Of a stretch of 9,280 nt of DNA, positions 1 to 5,110 are shown piece by piece (the stretch's first letter is position 1; every line of letters begins with the position of its first letter). A model generated the notes under the pieces. The model did no database searches and was not told the origin of the DNA. It worked only from the letters and a program-made list of their open reading frames with translations. Both the position numbers and the translations under genes were made by a program. The DNA is taken from the NCBI GenBank assembly GCA_021775715.1, contig JAJFHI010000368.1:1-9280 (forward strand), written 5' to 3'. The stretch comes from Hyphomicrobiaceae bacterium (GTDB lineage Bacteria > Pseudomonadota > Alphaproteobacteria > Rhizobiales > Hyphomicrobiaceae).

Positions 1-516
1 TGCAACACCATCGAGAATTGAAAATCGATCGACCAAATAGCGATCTGCGTAGTCTGTAAGATCGGGAACCGACATGCGGTCGCTCGCCAGGTTCAGCCAC
101 ATGACAACGTTGTTGTCATCATCCACCTTTTGGATTTCCGGCGGGTCGGCCTCGGGTGGAAGGTCATCGAGCATTGCGCCGACCCGGTCGCGGATGGCGT
201 TGGCGGCGGCCTCGACGTCGCGACCTACTTTGAATTCAACGGTGATATCCGAGCGGCCGTTGCGCGAGCGTGAATCGATAAACCGAATTCCCTCGACGCC
301 TGCAATGCGGGTTTCAATCAACTCCGTGACACGGTTTTCGACGACCGTCGCGGAGGCACCACGATAAGTCGTCTCAATGGAGACAACGGGTGGATCGATA
401 TTGGGATGCTGGCGCAGCGGCAGACGCGTGAAGGAGACAATACCAAACGCGATCAGGATCAACGCCAGAACAGCCGCGAACACAGGCCGCGTAACAGACA
501 CATCAGACAGCTTCAC
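1..516 (-). CDS. RND efflux transporter, inner-membrane pump subunit (N-terminal part, runs off the window)
   Basis: This is the proton-driven inner-membrane subunit of a tripartite efflux pump of the hydrophobe/amphiphile (AcrB/MexF-like, HAE1) group. Only the first 172 codons are present, against roughly 1000-1050 residues for the family. The start is GTG at 514-516, which overlaps the TGA of the adaptor gene by four bases (GTGA), a usual sign of translational coupling. The protein opens with VSVTRPVFAAVLALILIAFG, the typical cytoplasmic start and first transmembrane helix (residues about 11-30). It continues with the family-typical LPLRQHPNIDPPVVSIET and YRGASATVVENRVT of the first porter subdomain, then DDNNVVMWLNL. 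No frameshift is visible. It should work with the adaptor encoded just upstream. The substrate cannot be told from this part. Confidence 0.93.
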   Translation of the reverse strand, partial: MKLSDVSVTRPVFAAVLALILIAFGIVSFTRLPLRQHPNIDPPVVSIETTYRGASATVVENRVTELIETRIAGVEGIRFIDSRSRNGRSDITVEFKVGRDVEAAANAIRDRVGAMLDDLPPEADPPEIQKVDDDNNVVMWLNLASDRMSVPDLTDYADRYLVDRFSILDGVA

Positions 517-1751
517 GACCGCCCTGCGCCTCCCGGTTTAGCAGTAACAACGGGCGCGGCACTTGGTGGGGACCGCTCTACGGCCGCACCCTCTGGCGGT
601 GGCGTGATACGTTTGTACTTTTCGTTGTTGATCACGACTGGCGCGCCGGGTCTCAGCTTCAAGGCACCGTGCGTAACTACGAGTTCGCCAGCTTCGAGGC
701 CATCCAGCACCTCGATCTCACCAGGACGCCTTTGCCCGACCTTGATGCTTCGGCGTTTGGCTGTCGAGGTCGCCTCGTCAACGACGAAAACGAAACTTTC
801 CCGCGCAACAGGTACAATTGCCTCCTCTGGAATTACTTTCGCGCGCCGTTGATTTTTCACCAGAACAATCTGCATTAACAATCCCGGCACAAGACGCCGG
901 TCCTCGTTCGGCAGAAGGGCACGCACGCGAATGGTGCGTGTTGCCTGATCAATGCGGTTGTCGATGCCCGTGACCTTGCCATAAAACTTTTGCGCGCCCA
1001 ATCCGCGCGTCTGCGCCTCAATCGGCAATCCCGGCACCAGCGCTTCAATGAAAGTGGAGGGCACGGAGAAGTCGAGCTTCATTGTGCTATCATCGGCAAT
1101 GTCGACGATCAGTGTTCCAGGTTCGACAAGAGCACCGACGCTGATGTTGCGCAAACCCACCACACCGGAGAAGGGCGCGCGTATCGTGCGGTCAGCCATC
1201 CGCGCATTCATCGCCAGAAGCCGAGCTTTGCTGGTTTGATACAAGCGACGCCGTTCATCAAGAACGGTCTCCGCTGTCAGCTTGCGTTTTGCCAGTCCTT
1301 TGGTCCGCTCGTATTGGGACTTTGATTCAGCGACGATCGATTCAATTTCTGACAGCAACGCGCGCTCTTCAGCCGCCACCATCTCGACCAGGATCTGGCC
1401 CTTCTCGACGCGCTGGCCGTCGTCGAAGTGAATAGCGGAAACGATATCTGTGACCGTCGCTGTTACGGCAACGCTATCCTTGGCCCGCAGCGTTCCAATC
1501 GCTTCAATACGATCGTGAAAGTCCACAACCTTGACGGGCTCCACCCGGACCGGAACCGGCTTGGGTTTCTTACCCTCGGCATATGCCACAGCCCCGATCG
1601 AGAGCATTGCCAGCATCACAACAAAGGTTCTGAACCCGACTTTCGCACCCGGCTGCATTCTCTGTGTCAAACCCTGGCTCAATATGGCACCTGGCAATAG
1701 CAACTCAGACAATAGATCGTTCACGGTGACAGTCGCGAACGCTAATTTCAT
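513..1751 (-). CDS. RND efflux periplasmic adaptor (HlyD/MFP family)
   Basis: This is the membrane fusion protein that links the inner-membrane RND pump to an outer-membrane channel. The reading frame has 412 codons from ATG 1751. An internal ATG at 1658 (residue 32) starts a much better signal peptide, with a hydrophobic run FVVMLAML and a likely cut after AYA (about residue 58), so the true protein may be 381 aa. Neither start has a strong Shine-Dalgarno. In order: first half of the lipoyl/barrel-sandwich domain (residues about 80-125, with DGQRVEKGQILVEM), alpha-hairpin (about 126-188), second lipoyl half with IRAPFSGVVGLRNISVG (190-205), beta-barrel (about 225-300, with GIDNRIDQATRTIRVRA), membrane-proximal domain, and a Pro/Ala-rich tail after about 380. 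The length is normal for the family. It is the first gene of a two-gene unit with the pump and has its own promoter candidate upstream. Confidence 0.92.
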   Translation of the reverse strand: MKLAFATVTVNDLLSELLLPGAILSQGLTQRMQPGAKVGFRTFVVMLAMLSIGAVAYAEGKKPKPVPVRVEPVKVVDFHDRIEAIGTLRAKDSVAVTATVTDIVSAIHFDDGQRVEKGQILVEMVAAEERALLSEIESIVAESKSQYERTKGLAKRKLTAETVLDERRRLYQTSKARLLAMNARMADRTIRAPFSGVVGLRNISVGALVEPGTLIVDIADDSTMKLDFSVPSTFIEALVPGLPIEAQTRGLGAQKFYGKVTGIDNRIDQATRTIRVRALLPNEDRRLVPGLLMQIVLVKNQRRAKVIPEEAIVPVARESFVFVVDEATSTAKRRSIKVGQRRPGEIEVLDGLEAGELVVTHGALKLRPGAPVVINNEKYKRITPPPEGAAVERSPPSAAPVVTAKPGGAGRS

Positions 1752-1783
1752 AAGGCCCTACGGTACCCTATTGCGCCGCCGCA

Positions 1784-1796
1784 CACGAGCATCGTG
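1784..1796. promoter_or_regulatory. Inverted repeat, operator candidate of the efflux operon
   Basis: The sequence is CACGA-GCA-TCGTG, a perfect 5-bp inverted repeat with a 3-bp centre. It overlaps the putative -10 element and start site of the efflux operon promoter. Efflux operons are often controlled by TetR- or MarR-family repressors that bind short palindromes placed like this. No regulator gene lies in the window, so its role as an operator is inference. Confidence 0.4.
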
Positions 1797-1820
1797 CAAG
1801 CTTTCAGCAAAAACTGTCAA
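1791..1820 (-). promoter_or_regulatory. Sigma-70-like promoter candidate for the efflux genes
   Basis: On the minus strand a perfect -35 hexamer TTGACA (1815-1820) is followed after 18 bp by CACGAT (1791-1796), a weak -10 matching three of six consensus bases. Transcription would start near 1784, about 33 bases before the first ATG of the adaptor gene. The perfect -35 and position argue for it. The poor -10 argues against strong unassisted use. Confidence 0.4.
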
Positions 1821-1917
1821 TTAACGTGATTGAGAGCTGCACTATTGCACCCAGCTTGCATGGACATCTCAGAGGACTCGTAGGCCGACGGGCAACTGAT
1901 GCAACCGCGCAACTTAA

Positions 1918-1950
1918 GCGCGTCCGACCGCTGTGACACCCAGTACGCGC
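1918..1950 (-). other. Stem-loop downstream of the phosphatase gene
   Basis: The arms GCGCGT (1918-1923) and ACGCGC (1945-1950) form a perfect 6-bp GC-rich stem with a 21-base loop, beginning 17 bases after the phosphatase stop codon. No T-run follows, so it is not a standard intrinsic terminator. It could stabilise the 3' end or be chance. The rest of the gap 1752-1966 holds only the efflux promoter/operator candidates. Confidence 0.2.
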
Positions 1951-1966
1951 AATACCTAGTCCCTGC

Positions 1967-2872
1967 CTAATACCTTGGCATCCGGGGCACACGGCGCAAG
2001 GGCTTCTGATAGCTTGGAAACAACTCAAGCGCCGCAAGCACAGTCTGGTTCCAACCTGCGGGGCCAGCATGGTCTGCGCGCCAGATAACACCATTTGCAT
2101 TCACCTCGACGTCGTTCATCTCGCCGCCGCGCGCGCCAGGGATGACAACACCGATATCCGCGTCCTGCAGCATTTCACGATCGTTGGGCGCATTTCCCAG
2201 CGCCATCACGACCAAGGTTTCATCGCGATTCACATCCTGCTTTTTATAACACGCGACCAACCTCTTCATAAGCTCATGCCTACCGGGTGCCGAAGAGATC
2301 GTCAGGAAGCGCCCACCCTGTGCAACCACCAAGCCGAACTGGCACAGCGCCACTTTGAATGTTTCGAGCCCCTCCTTGGTGCCAAGCCAGATGCCGGGTT
2401 CGGACCAACGCCGCTGCCGCGCCAATGCGGCATCCTTAAGCGATACCCCCGTTACTTGCGCGACCTGCAACGTCGTCAGATCGCCAAAGCCGCGAAAGTA
2501 GGTACGCAATTCGGGTTCCAAAACGTCGAGGTGCGCGCGTATCAACTTGTAACCACGCGCGCAGCTATTAATTGCAGCCTGGTCAATTTCCGGCCCGGAA
2601 TGATCGTCTGGCACAAACACGCCGGCGCCATTTTCAACAATGGCAGGAAAGGACAGGCCCAAGTCTGCTTGAAGCTTTTTGATTTCCGTAACAGTCTTGC
2701 TCGAAGTCAAAATGATCGGCACATCGAGATCGCGCAGTTTTTGCAACGCCGGTAGGGCAGCATCAAACGCATAAGTTTTATGATCGAGCAGTGTGCCATC
2801 CAGATTCGTAAAAACGATCAATCGCGCCGAAACCGGAAAGGGCGCGTCGGTTTTCATGGCAAATCGCGTCAT
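1967..2872 (-). CDS. HAD-family phosphatase, mannosyl-3-phosphoglycerate phosphatase-like, catalytic Asp replaced
   Basis: This 301-residue protein has the layout of the HAD-IIB (Cof-type capped) subfamily of mannosyl-3-phosphoglycerate phosphatases. Those enzymes remove phosphate from mannosyl- or glucosyl-phosphoglycerate to give compatible solutes. Motif I reads IVFTNLDGTLLD (residues 19-30), motif II is ILTSSKT (about 55-61) followed by IVENGAGVFVP, and motif IV is ALGNAPNDREML (about 224-235). Two positions are odd. The nucleophile, Asp in DxDGT, is Asn23 (AAT, 2804-2806), and the first acidic residue of GDxxND is Asn227 (AAT, 2192-2194). Asp25 and Asp231 are kept. It may be inactive, altered or regulatory. 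Starts at ATG 2872 or ATG 2857 both lack a clear ribosome binding site. It lies 131 bp downstream of the Fae-like gene, and no partner synthase is in view. Confidence 0.8.
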   Translation of the reverse strand: MTRFAMKTDAPFPVSARLIVFTNLDGTLLDHKTYAFDAALPALQKLRDLDVPIILTSSKTVTEIKKLQADLGLSFPAIVENGAGVFVPDDHSGPEIDQAAINSCARGYKLIRAHLDVLEPELRTYFRGFGDLTTLQVAQVTGVSLKDAALARQRRWSEPGIWLGTKEGLETFKVALCQFGLVVAQGGRFLTISSAPGRHELMKRLVACYKKQDVNRDETLVVMALGNAPNDREMLQDADIGVVIPGARGGEMNDVEVNANGVIWRADHAGPAGWNQTVLAALELFPSYQKPLRRVPRMPRY

Positions 2873-2935
2873 GACGACAATTGATACGGCTTATTCGCCG
2901 TTCTTCAAGGTGGCGTATTTCCATTGGTTACTTGC

Positions 2936-2984
2936 GCGGGTGCCACCCGCTGCCTCAAATCTAACCCGAGGCGGCAGATGGCAA
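2936..2984 (-). other. Hairpin pair between the Fae-like and phosphatase genes
   Basis: After the Fae-like stop codon, the 131-bp gap contains a perfect hairpin GCGGGT-GCC-ACCCGC (2936-2950). Next to it is an imperfect one built on CTGCCTC (2950-2956) and GAGGCGGCAG. No run of T follows on the minus strand, so factor-independent termination is not supported. An mRNA-processing or partial attenuation role is possible. Confidence 0.25.
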
Positions 2985-3003
2985 CAACGAGATCTCAGCG
3001 ACG

Positions 3004-3552
3004 CTATATTTCGCCTTTCAGGCCCTTTTCAAAGTACTTGTGAACGATCTTGTCCTGGTTCTCGAGCAGCCAGTCGATCGACGGCTCGTTATGCATCGCT
3101 TTGTGGATCGCTTGAGCGGTGGCCTTGCGATGAATATCAAACAGAATTTGGTGATCGAGATCTTCAATCTCGGCAACCACGGGGTTCAACCAAACCGAAA
3201 CAATGATCCCAAGATCATTGGCTTTATCCTTCGGAATATCACCGCAGCGAACAGCATCCAAAACACCCATCGACGTTGCATACTGAACTGTGCCCATCAG
3301 GATGTTGGTATAGCGCACGTTATCGACGGTAACTTTGCTGACGCAGATTGTTGCAGGGCGCACCATGACGTCGGTGTTCATGATTGCAAGCACGCGGCTG
3401 TGGCCCTTGACCTGGTCGCCGAGTAGCGTCGCGAACGCCGTGCCCATTGGTCCGTCCATTTCACCGATGGCCACTTCTGGTTCAGCAGCAGTCCCCGGCG
3501 GTCCACCTGCGACAAGGCTTTCCCCTACACGCATGATGATACGATCAGACAT
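3004..3552 (-). CDS. Formaldehyde-activating enzyme (Fae) family protein, divergent
   Basis: Fae catalyses condensation of formaldehyde with tetrahydromethanopterin in methylotrophs. This 182-residue protein aligns over the whole Fae length: VGESLVAGG at the start, GPMGTAFATLL, the central KVTVDNVRYTNILMG, and the helical end DAVRCGDIPKDKANDLG and AQAIHKAMHNEPS. In canonical Fae the second strand reads roughly HIDLIIG, with an active-site His and Asp. Here it is EPEVAIG, so by my alignment the His becomes Glu24 and the Asp becomes Glu26. A later FGPAQHG becomes MGTVQYA. Classical Fae activity is therefore doubtful, and a paralogue acting on another aldehyde or on a carrier is likely. A GTGGGA stretch stands 4 bases before the ATG as a possible ribosome binding site. 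It lies downstream of the amidohydrolase locus on the same strand. Confidence 0.85.
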   Translation of the reverse strand: MSDRIIMRVGESLVAGGPPGTAAEPEVAIGEMDGPMGTAFATLLGDQVKGHSRVLAIMNTDVMVRPATICVSKVTVDNVRYTNILMGTVQYATSMGVLDAVRCGDIPKDKANDLGIIVSVWLNPVVAEIEDLDHQILFDIHRKATAQAIHKAMHNEPSIDWLLENQDKIVHKYFEKGLKGEI

Positions 3553-3670
3553 TTGATCCCACTTTCTGTTGGATGGGTTGGAAGAATTTCGAAAAGTTGG
3601 CGCGCGACTATGACGCCTGAATCAGCGAGTCGCAACCGACGCCAATGTCTCACCTATCGGCCAGCACCTT

Positions 3671-3820
3671 TTATGATTTTGGATTGAAAAGTTCCAGATC
3701 ATCGACATCGACGGTTTTCATGCGCACAACGCGTTCCTTCGCATTATCGGCGACCATCCAAGTGTCATGCATTTTTGCGCCCTTGCGTAGCAAACGCACC
3801 AAGTCCTCTAGAGAGAGGGT
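3671..3820 (-). pseudogene. C-terminal fragment of an unrecognised small gene
   Basis: A minus-strand frame is open for 49 codons between TAA at 3821-3823 and TAA at 3671-3673, and reads like a real protein tail. It has an amphipathic segment LEDLVRLLRKGAKMHDTW, then ADNAKERVVRMKTVDVDD, and ends in ELFNPKS. No ATG with a ribosome binding site stands at its head. The first ATG is at codon 17 and a GTG is at codon 8. I read it as the end of a gene whose start was cut off. The best candidate for the missing part is the fragment that begins at 5111, with accessory DNA between. It could instead be an independent peptide of 33-42 residues. The Fae-like gene starts 118 bp downstream, a gap in which I see no further feature. 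Confidence 0.5.
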
Positions 3821-3852
3821 TTAAGTGAATGTTTGGAACTATGTTGGCTGTG

Positions 3853-4404
3853 CTAGCTGGCGTCGTTGCCTTCTCGACAGATGCTCATCCGGCCGCCCTT
3901 GTCGGCAAGAGACCTCCGATCGAACACGCATCGGAATGTTGTCCACTGGCGCCTTTCGAAAGCATCCTCGTAGTCCAAGCGACCGACAGCGAAGATTGCC
4001 AAACTACCTTCCCTTATTTCACTTCGAAGATCGGGGGTTACCGGTGGGACATCCAACGGTCGAGTCATAGTGAACGTTTGCCCTGGGCCTGCTGGCGAAA
4101 ACGAATGCGGTTCGCCGCAATAACCGAACTCAGACGCATCTGGTGGAAGAGGGAACGCTCCAACGGTACCCTTAAGATAATAGGCAGGAGTTTGACCACA
4201 ATTCTTCAGCGTGATCAGGATTTCTGGAACATCATTGCTAAAGTTTTGAATCGCTGCGGACTCGATGTGTACAAAGGCTCGCAACTGTTGCTCGCTGGAT
4301 CTCCGCATCGTGCCAACAGTTTTCCACGTCGCGGCAGCAGCGCCGCCGGTAGCAAGCAAAGTAAGAATCAACAGCAAGAAAGCACGCTCAGCAGCCTCTG
4401 CCAT
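3853..4404 (-). CDS. Hypothetical membrane protein, downstream part of a gene broken by a nonsense codon
   Basis: This is the largest piece of the broken gene, with 183 codons from ATG 4404. It begins MAEAAERAFLLLILTLLATG, giving one membrane helix (about residues 8-27). After a short linker, RRSSEQQLRAFVHIE leads into a soluble beta-rich domain with LKNCGQTPAYYLKG, then GRLDYEDAFERRQWTTF. This architecture (helix, linker, RAFVHI/RAYV, KNxGQTPAY, GRxDYxDxF) matches a family of hypotheticals I recall from rhizobial and related genomes. No function is known to me. The same frame continues upstream of the ATG through EKKAHAEVCAQNRM, which looks coding, so the ATG is probably not the native start. 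It has no ribosome binding site. See the N-terminal part at 4516-4659. An antisense frame covering the same DNA is a shadow. Confidence 0.6.
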   Translation of the reverse strand: MAEAAERAFLLLILTLLATGGAAAATWKTVGTMRRSSEQQLRAFVHIESAAIQNFSNDVPEILITLKNCGQTPAYYLKGTVGAFPLPPDASEFGYCGEPHSFSPAGPGQTFTMTRPLDVPPVTPDLRSEIREGSLAIFAVGRLDYEDAFERRQWTTFRCVFDRRSLADKGGRMSICREGNDAS

Positions 4405-4515
4405 ACGGTTTTGGGCGCAGACCTCGGCGTGAGCTTTCTTTTCGCTAGCGCTCTGTCGGGCTTCGGTTGGTACTTTGTTATTTTTCTCAAGCGCCCGTTC
4501 ACGGGCAGCATAATA

Positions 4516-4659
4516 TTACTCCTGGGAATCTTGGCATTCGTAATCAACAAGCGAAAATTCAGACAAAATTACTGTGGGCTTGAAAGCTACGTTGTAACCG
4601 AAAAACACAACGGTTATCACGCACAAGGCTACTTTAACATTTTCTGGAATGCTTGACAC
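4516..4659 (-). pseudogene. N-terminal part of the same membrane-protein gene, ending at an in-frame TAA
   Basis: From GTG at 4657-4659 the frame reads VSSIPENVKVALCVITVVFF, giving a first membrane helix at about residues 9-26. It continues to CQDSQE, then meets TAA at 4516-4518 (codon 48). The same frame resumes at once as YYAARERALEKNN and runs without another stop, past ATG 4404, to TAG at 3853. Read through, the gene would encode about 268 residues with two membrane helices, a usual layout for this kind of hypothetical. YYAARERA right after the stop resembles the NYYAAQERA segment I recall in intact relatives. The GTG lies 5 bases after the DUF6471 stop codon, so the two genes were probably co-translated. 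It could be a nonsense mutation or a sequencing error. The frame agrees at all three points. Confidence 0.65.
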
Positions 4660-4663
4660 AAGC

Positions 4664-4888
4664 TCAATCTAAATGGATTTCCCGCACCCCTATTGCCTCT
4701 AAGCAGGCCACCATAAACGCCGCTGAGAATTTCCCTCTAGCCAACTTGTTTCGGATGTTTGCCTCCTTTTCGTCAACGCCTATCTCAGCCAGCGCTTCAA
4801 TAAGCTGGGCATAGGTCATGCCCTTACGTTTGAGTTCAGCCTTTAACAGGTTGGGCACAAGGGCTTCCCAGTCGGTGTTTCCGGGCAT
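4664..4888 (-). CDS. DUF6471 domain protein
   Basis: This small basic protein of 74 residues matches the DUF6471 pattern as I recall it: LKAELKRKGMTYAQLIEAL, then EANIRNKLARGKFSAAFMV and CLEAIG. The layout resembles a helix-turn-helix fold of the Cro/repressor kind (GMTYAQLIEAL as first helices, EANIRNKLARG as possible recognition part), so DNA binding is plausible but not shown. It starts at ATG 4888 with GAGA about 10 bases upstream. A dense set of GATGC/GCATC inverted repeats sits directly before the start and overlaps a TATGAT -10-like hexamer, which suggests autoregulation. The broken membrane-protein gene follows 4 bases after its stop. Both belong to the accessory-looking stretch. Confidence 0.8.
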   Translation of the reverse strand: MPGNTDWEALVPNLLKAELKRKGMTYAQLIEALAEIGVDEKEANIRNKLARGKFSAAFMVACLEAIGVREIHLD

Positions 4889-4889
4889 T

Positions 4890-4917
4890 GATGCATCTCA
4901 GATGCGATAAAAGCATC
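4890..4917. promoter_or_regulatory. Alternating GATGC/GCATC inverted repeats before the DUF6471 gene
   Basis: On the plus strand this reads GATGCATC (a palindrome, 4890-4897), which shares bases with GCATCT-C-AGATGC (4893-4905, perfect 6-bp arms). GATGC at 4901-4905 pairs again with GCATC at 4913-4917 across GATAAAA. Three interlocking dyads of one pentamer in 28 bp suggest cooperative binding by a small repressor, or switching RNA hairpins in the leader. They lie between the -10-like element and the ATG of the DUF6471 gene. Confidence 0.5.
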
Positions 4918-4920
4918 ATA
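4915..4920 (-). promoter_or_regulatory. -10-like hexamer for the DUF6471 gene
   Basis: TATGAT on the minus strand matches the sigma-70 -10 consensus at five of six positions and would give a leader of about 20 bases. No acceptable -35 is seen at 16-18 bp. Its overlap with the GCATC arm of the repeat array would place the promoter under the array's control. Confidence 0.3.
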
Positions 4921-5110
4921 GGAGTTACATTTGACCTTGCGCACAGTACCAGCAAGATTTCTTGGCTGAAGTTGGTGATCTCGTCCGTGCTGGCCGCGAC
5001 CGCAGATGCCGGCCCACGGAACCACTCTTCAAAGTCGAAATGACAACCGCTGGCAGCACCGCGATAAACAAAGCGCACGATCCGCGCGTTCCAGTTGGTT
5101 TCGCGGACCA

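Larger units (their letters stand above)
3821..4935. mobile_element. Accessory insert between two halves of a small gene (boundaries approximate)
   Basis: This stretch of about 1.1 kb holds the DUF6471 gene and the broken two-TM hypothetical, both common as genomic-island cargo. It is flanked on one side by a small-gene start that loses its native character near 4935, and on the other by a headless gene tail beginning at 3820. No transposase, integrase, tRNA or clear target duplication is visible. The two ends share only a weak inverted likeness (AATGT, AACT and TATG in the same order). It may be a remnant or a recombination replacement and not an autonomous element. Confidence 0.4.

Noticed and set aside
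1804..2100. A 98-codon minus-strand frame overlapping the end of the phosphatase gene
   Set aside because: It overlaps the phosphatase in another frame, is Cys/Arg-rich and has no family likeness.
2069..2755. A 228-codon plus-strand open frame
   Set aside because: It is the shadow of the HAD phosphatase gene. The product is His/Arg/Gln-rich and unlike any family.
2936..2984. Intrinsic terminator after the Fae-like gene
   Set aside because: The hairpins are present but no T-run follows on the minus strand.
3829..4656. A 275-codon plus-strand open frame
   Set aside because: It is antisense to the minus-strand membrane-protein gene, whose motifs I recognise as a family. The plus-strand product is irregular and has no domain, and its length follows from the codon use of the opposite strand.
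3818..4945. Terminal inverted repeats of a transposon at the ends of the accessory stretch
   Set aside because: The ends share only scattered short matches (AATGT, AACT, TATG) with gaps. There is no target duplication or transposase.
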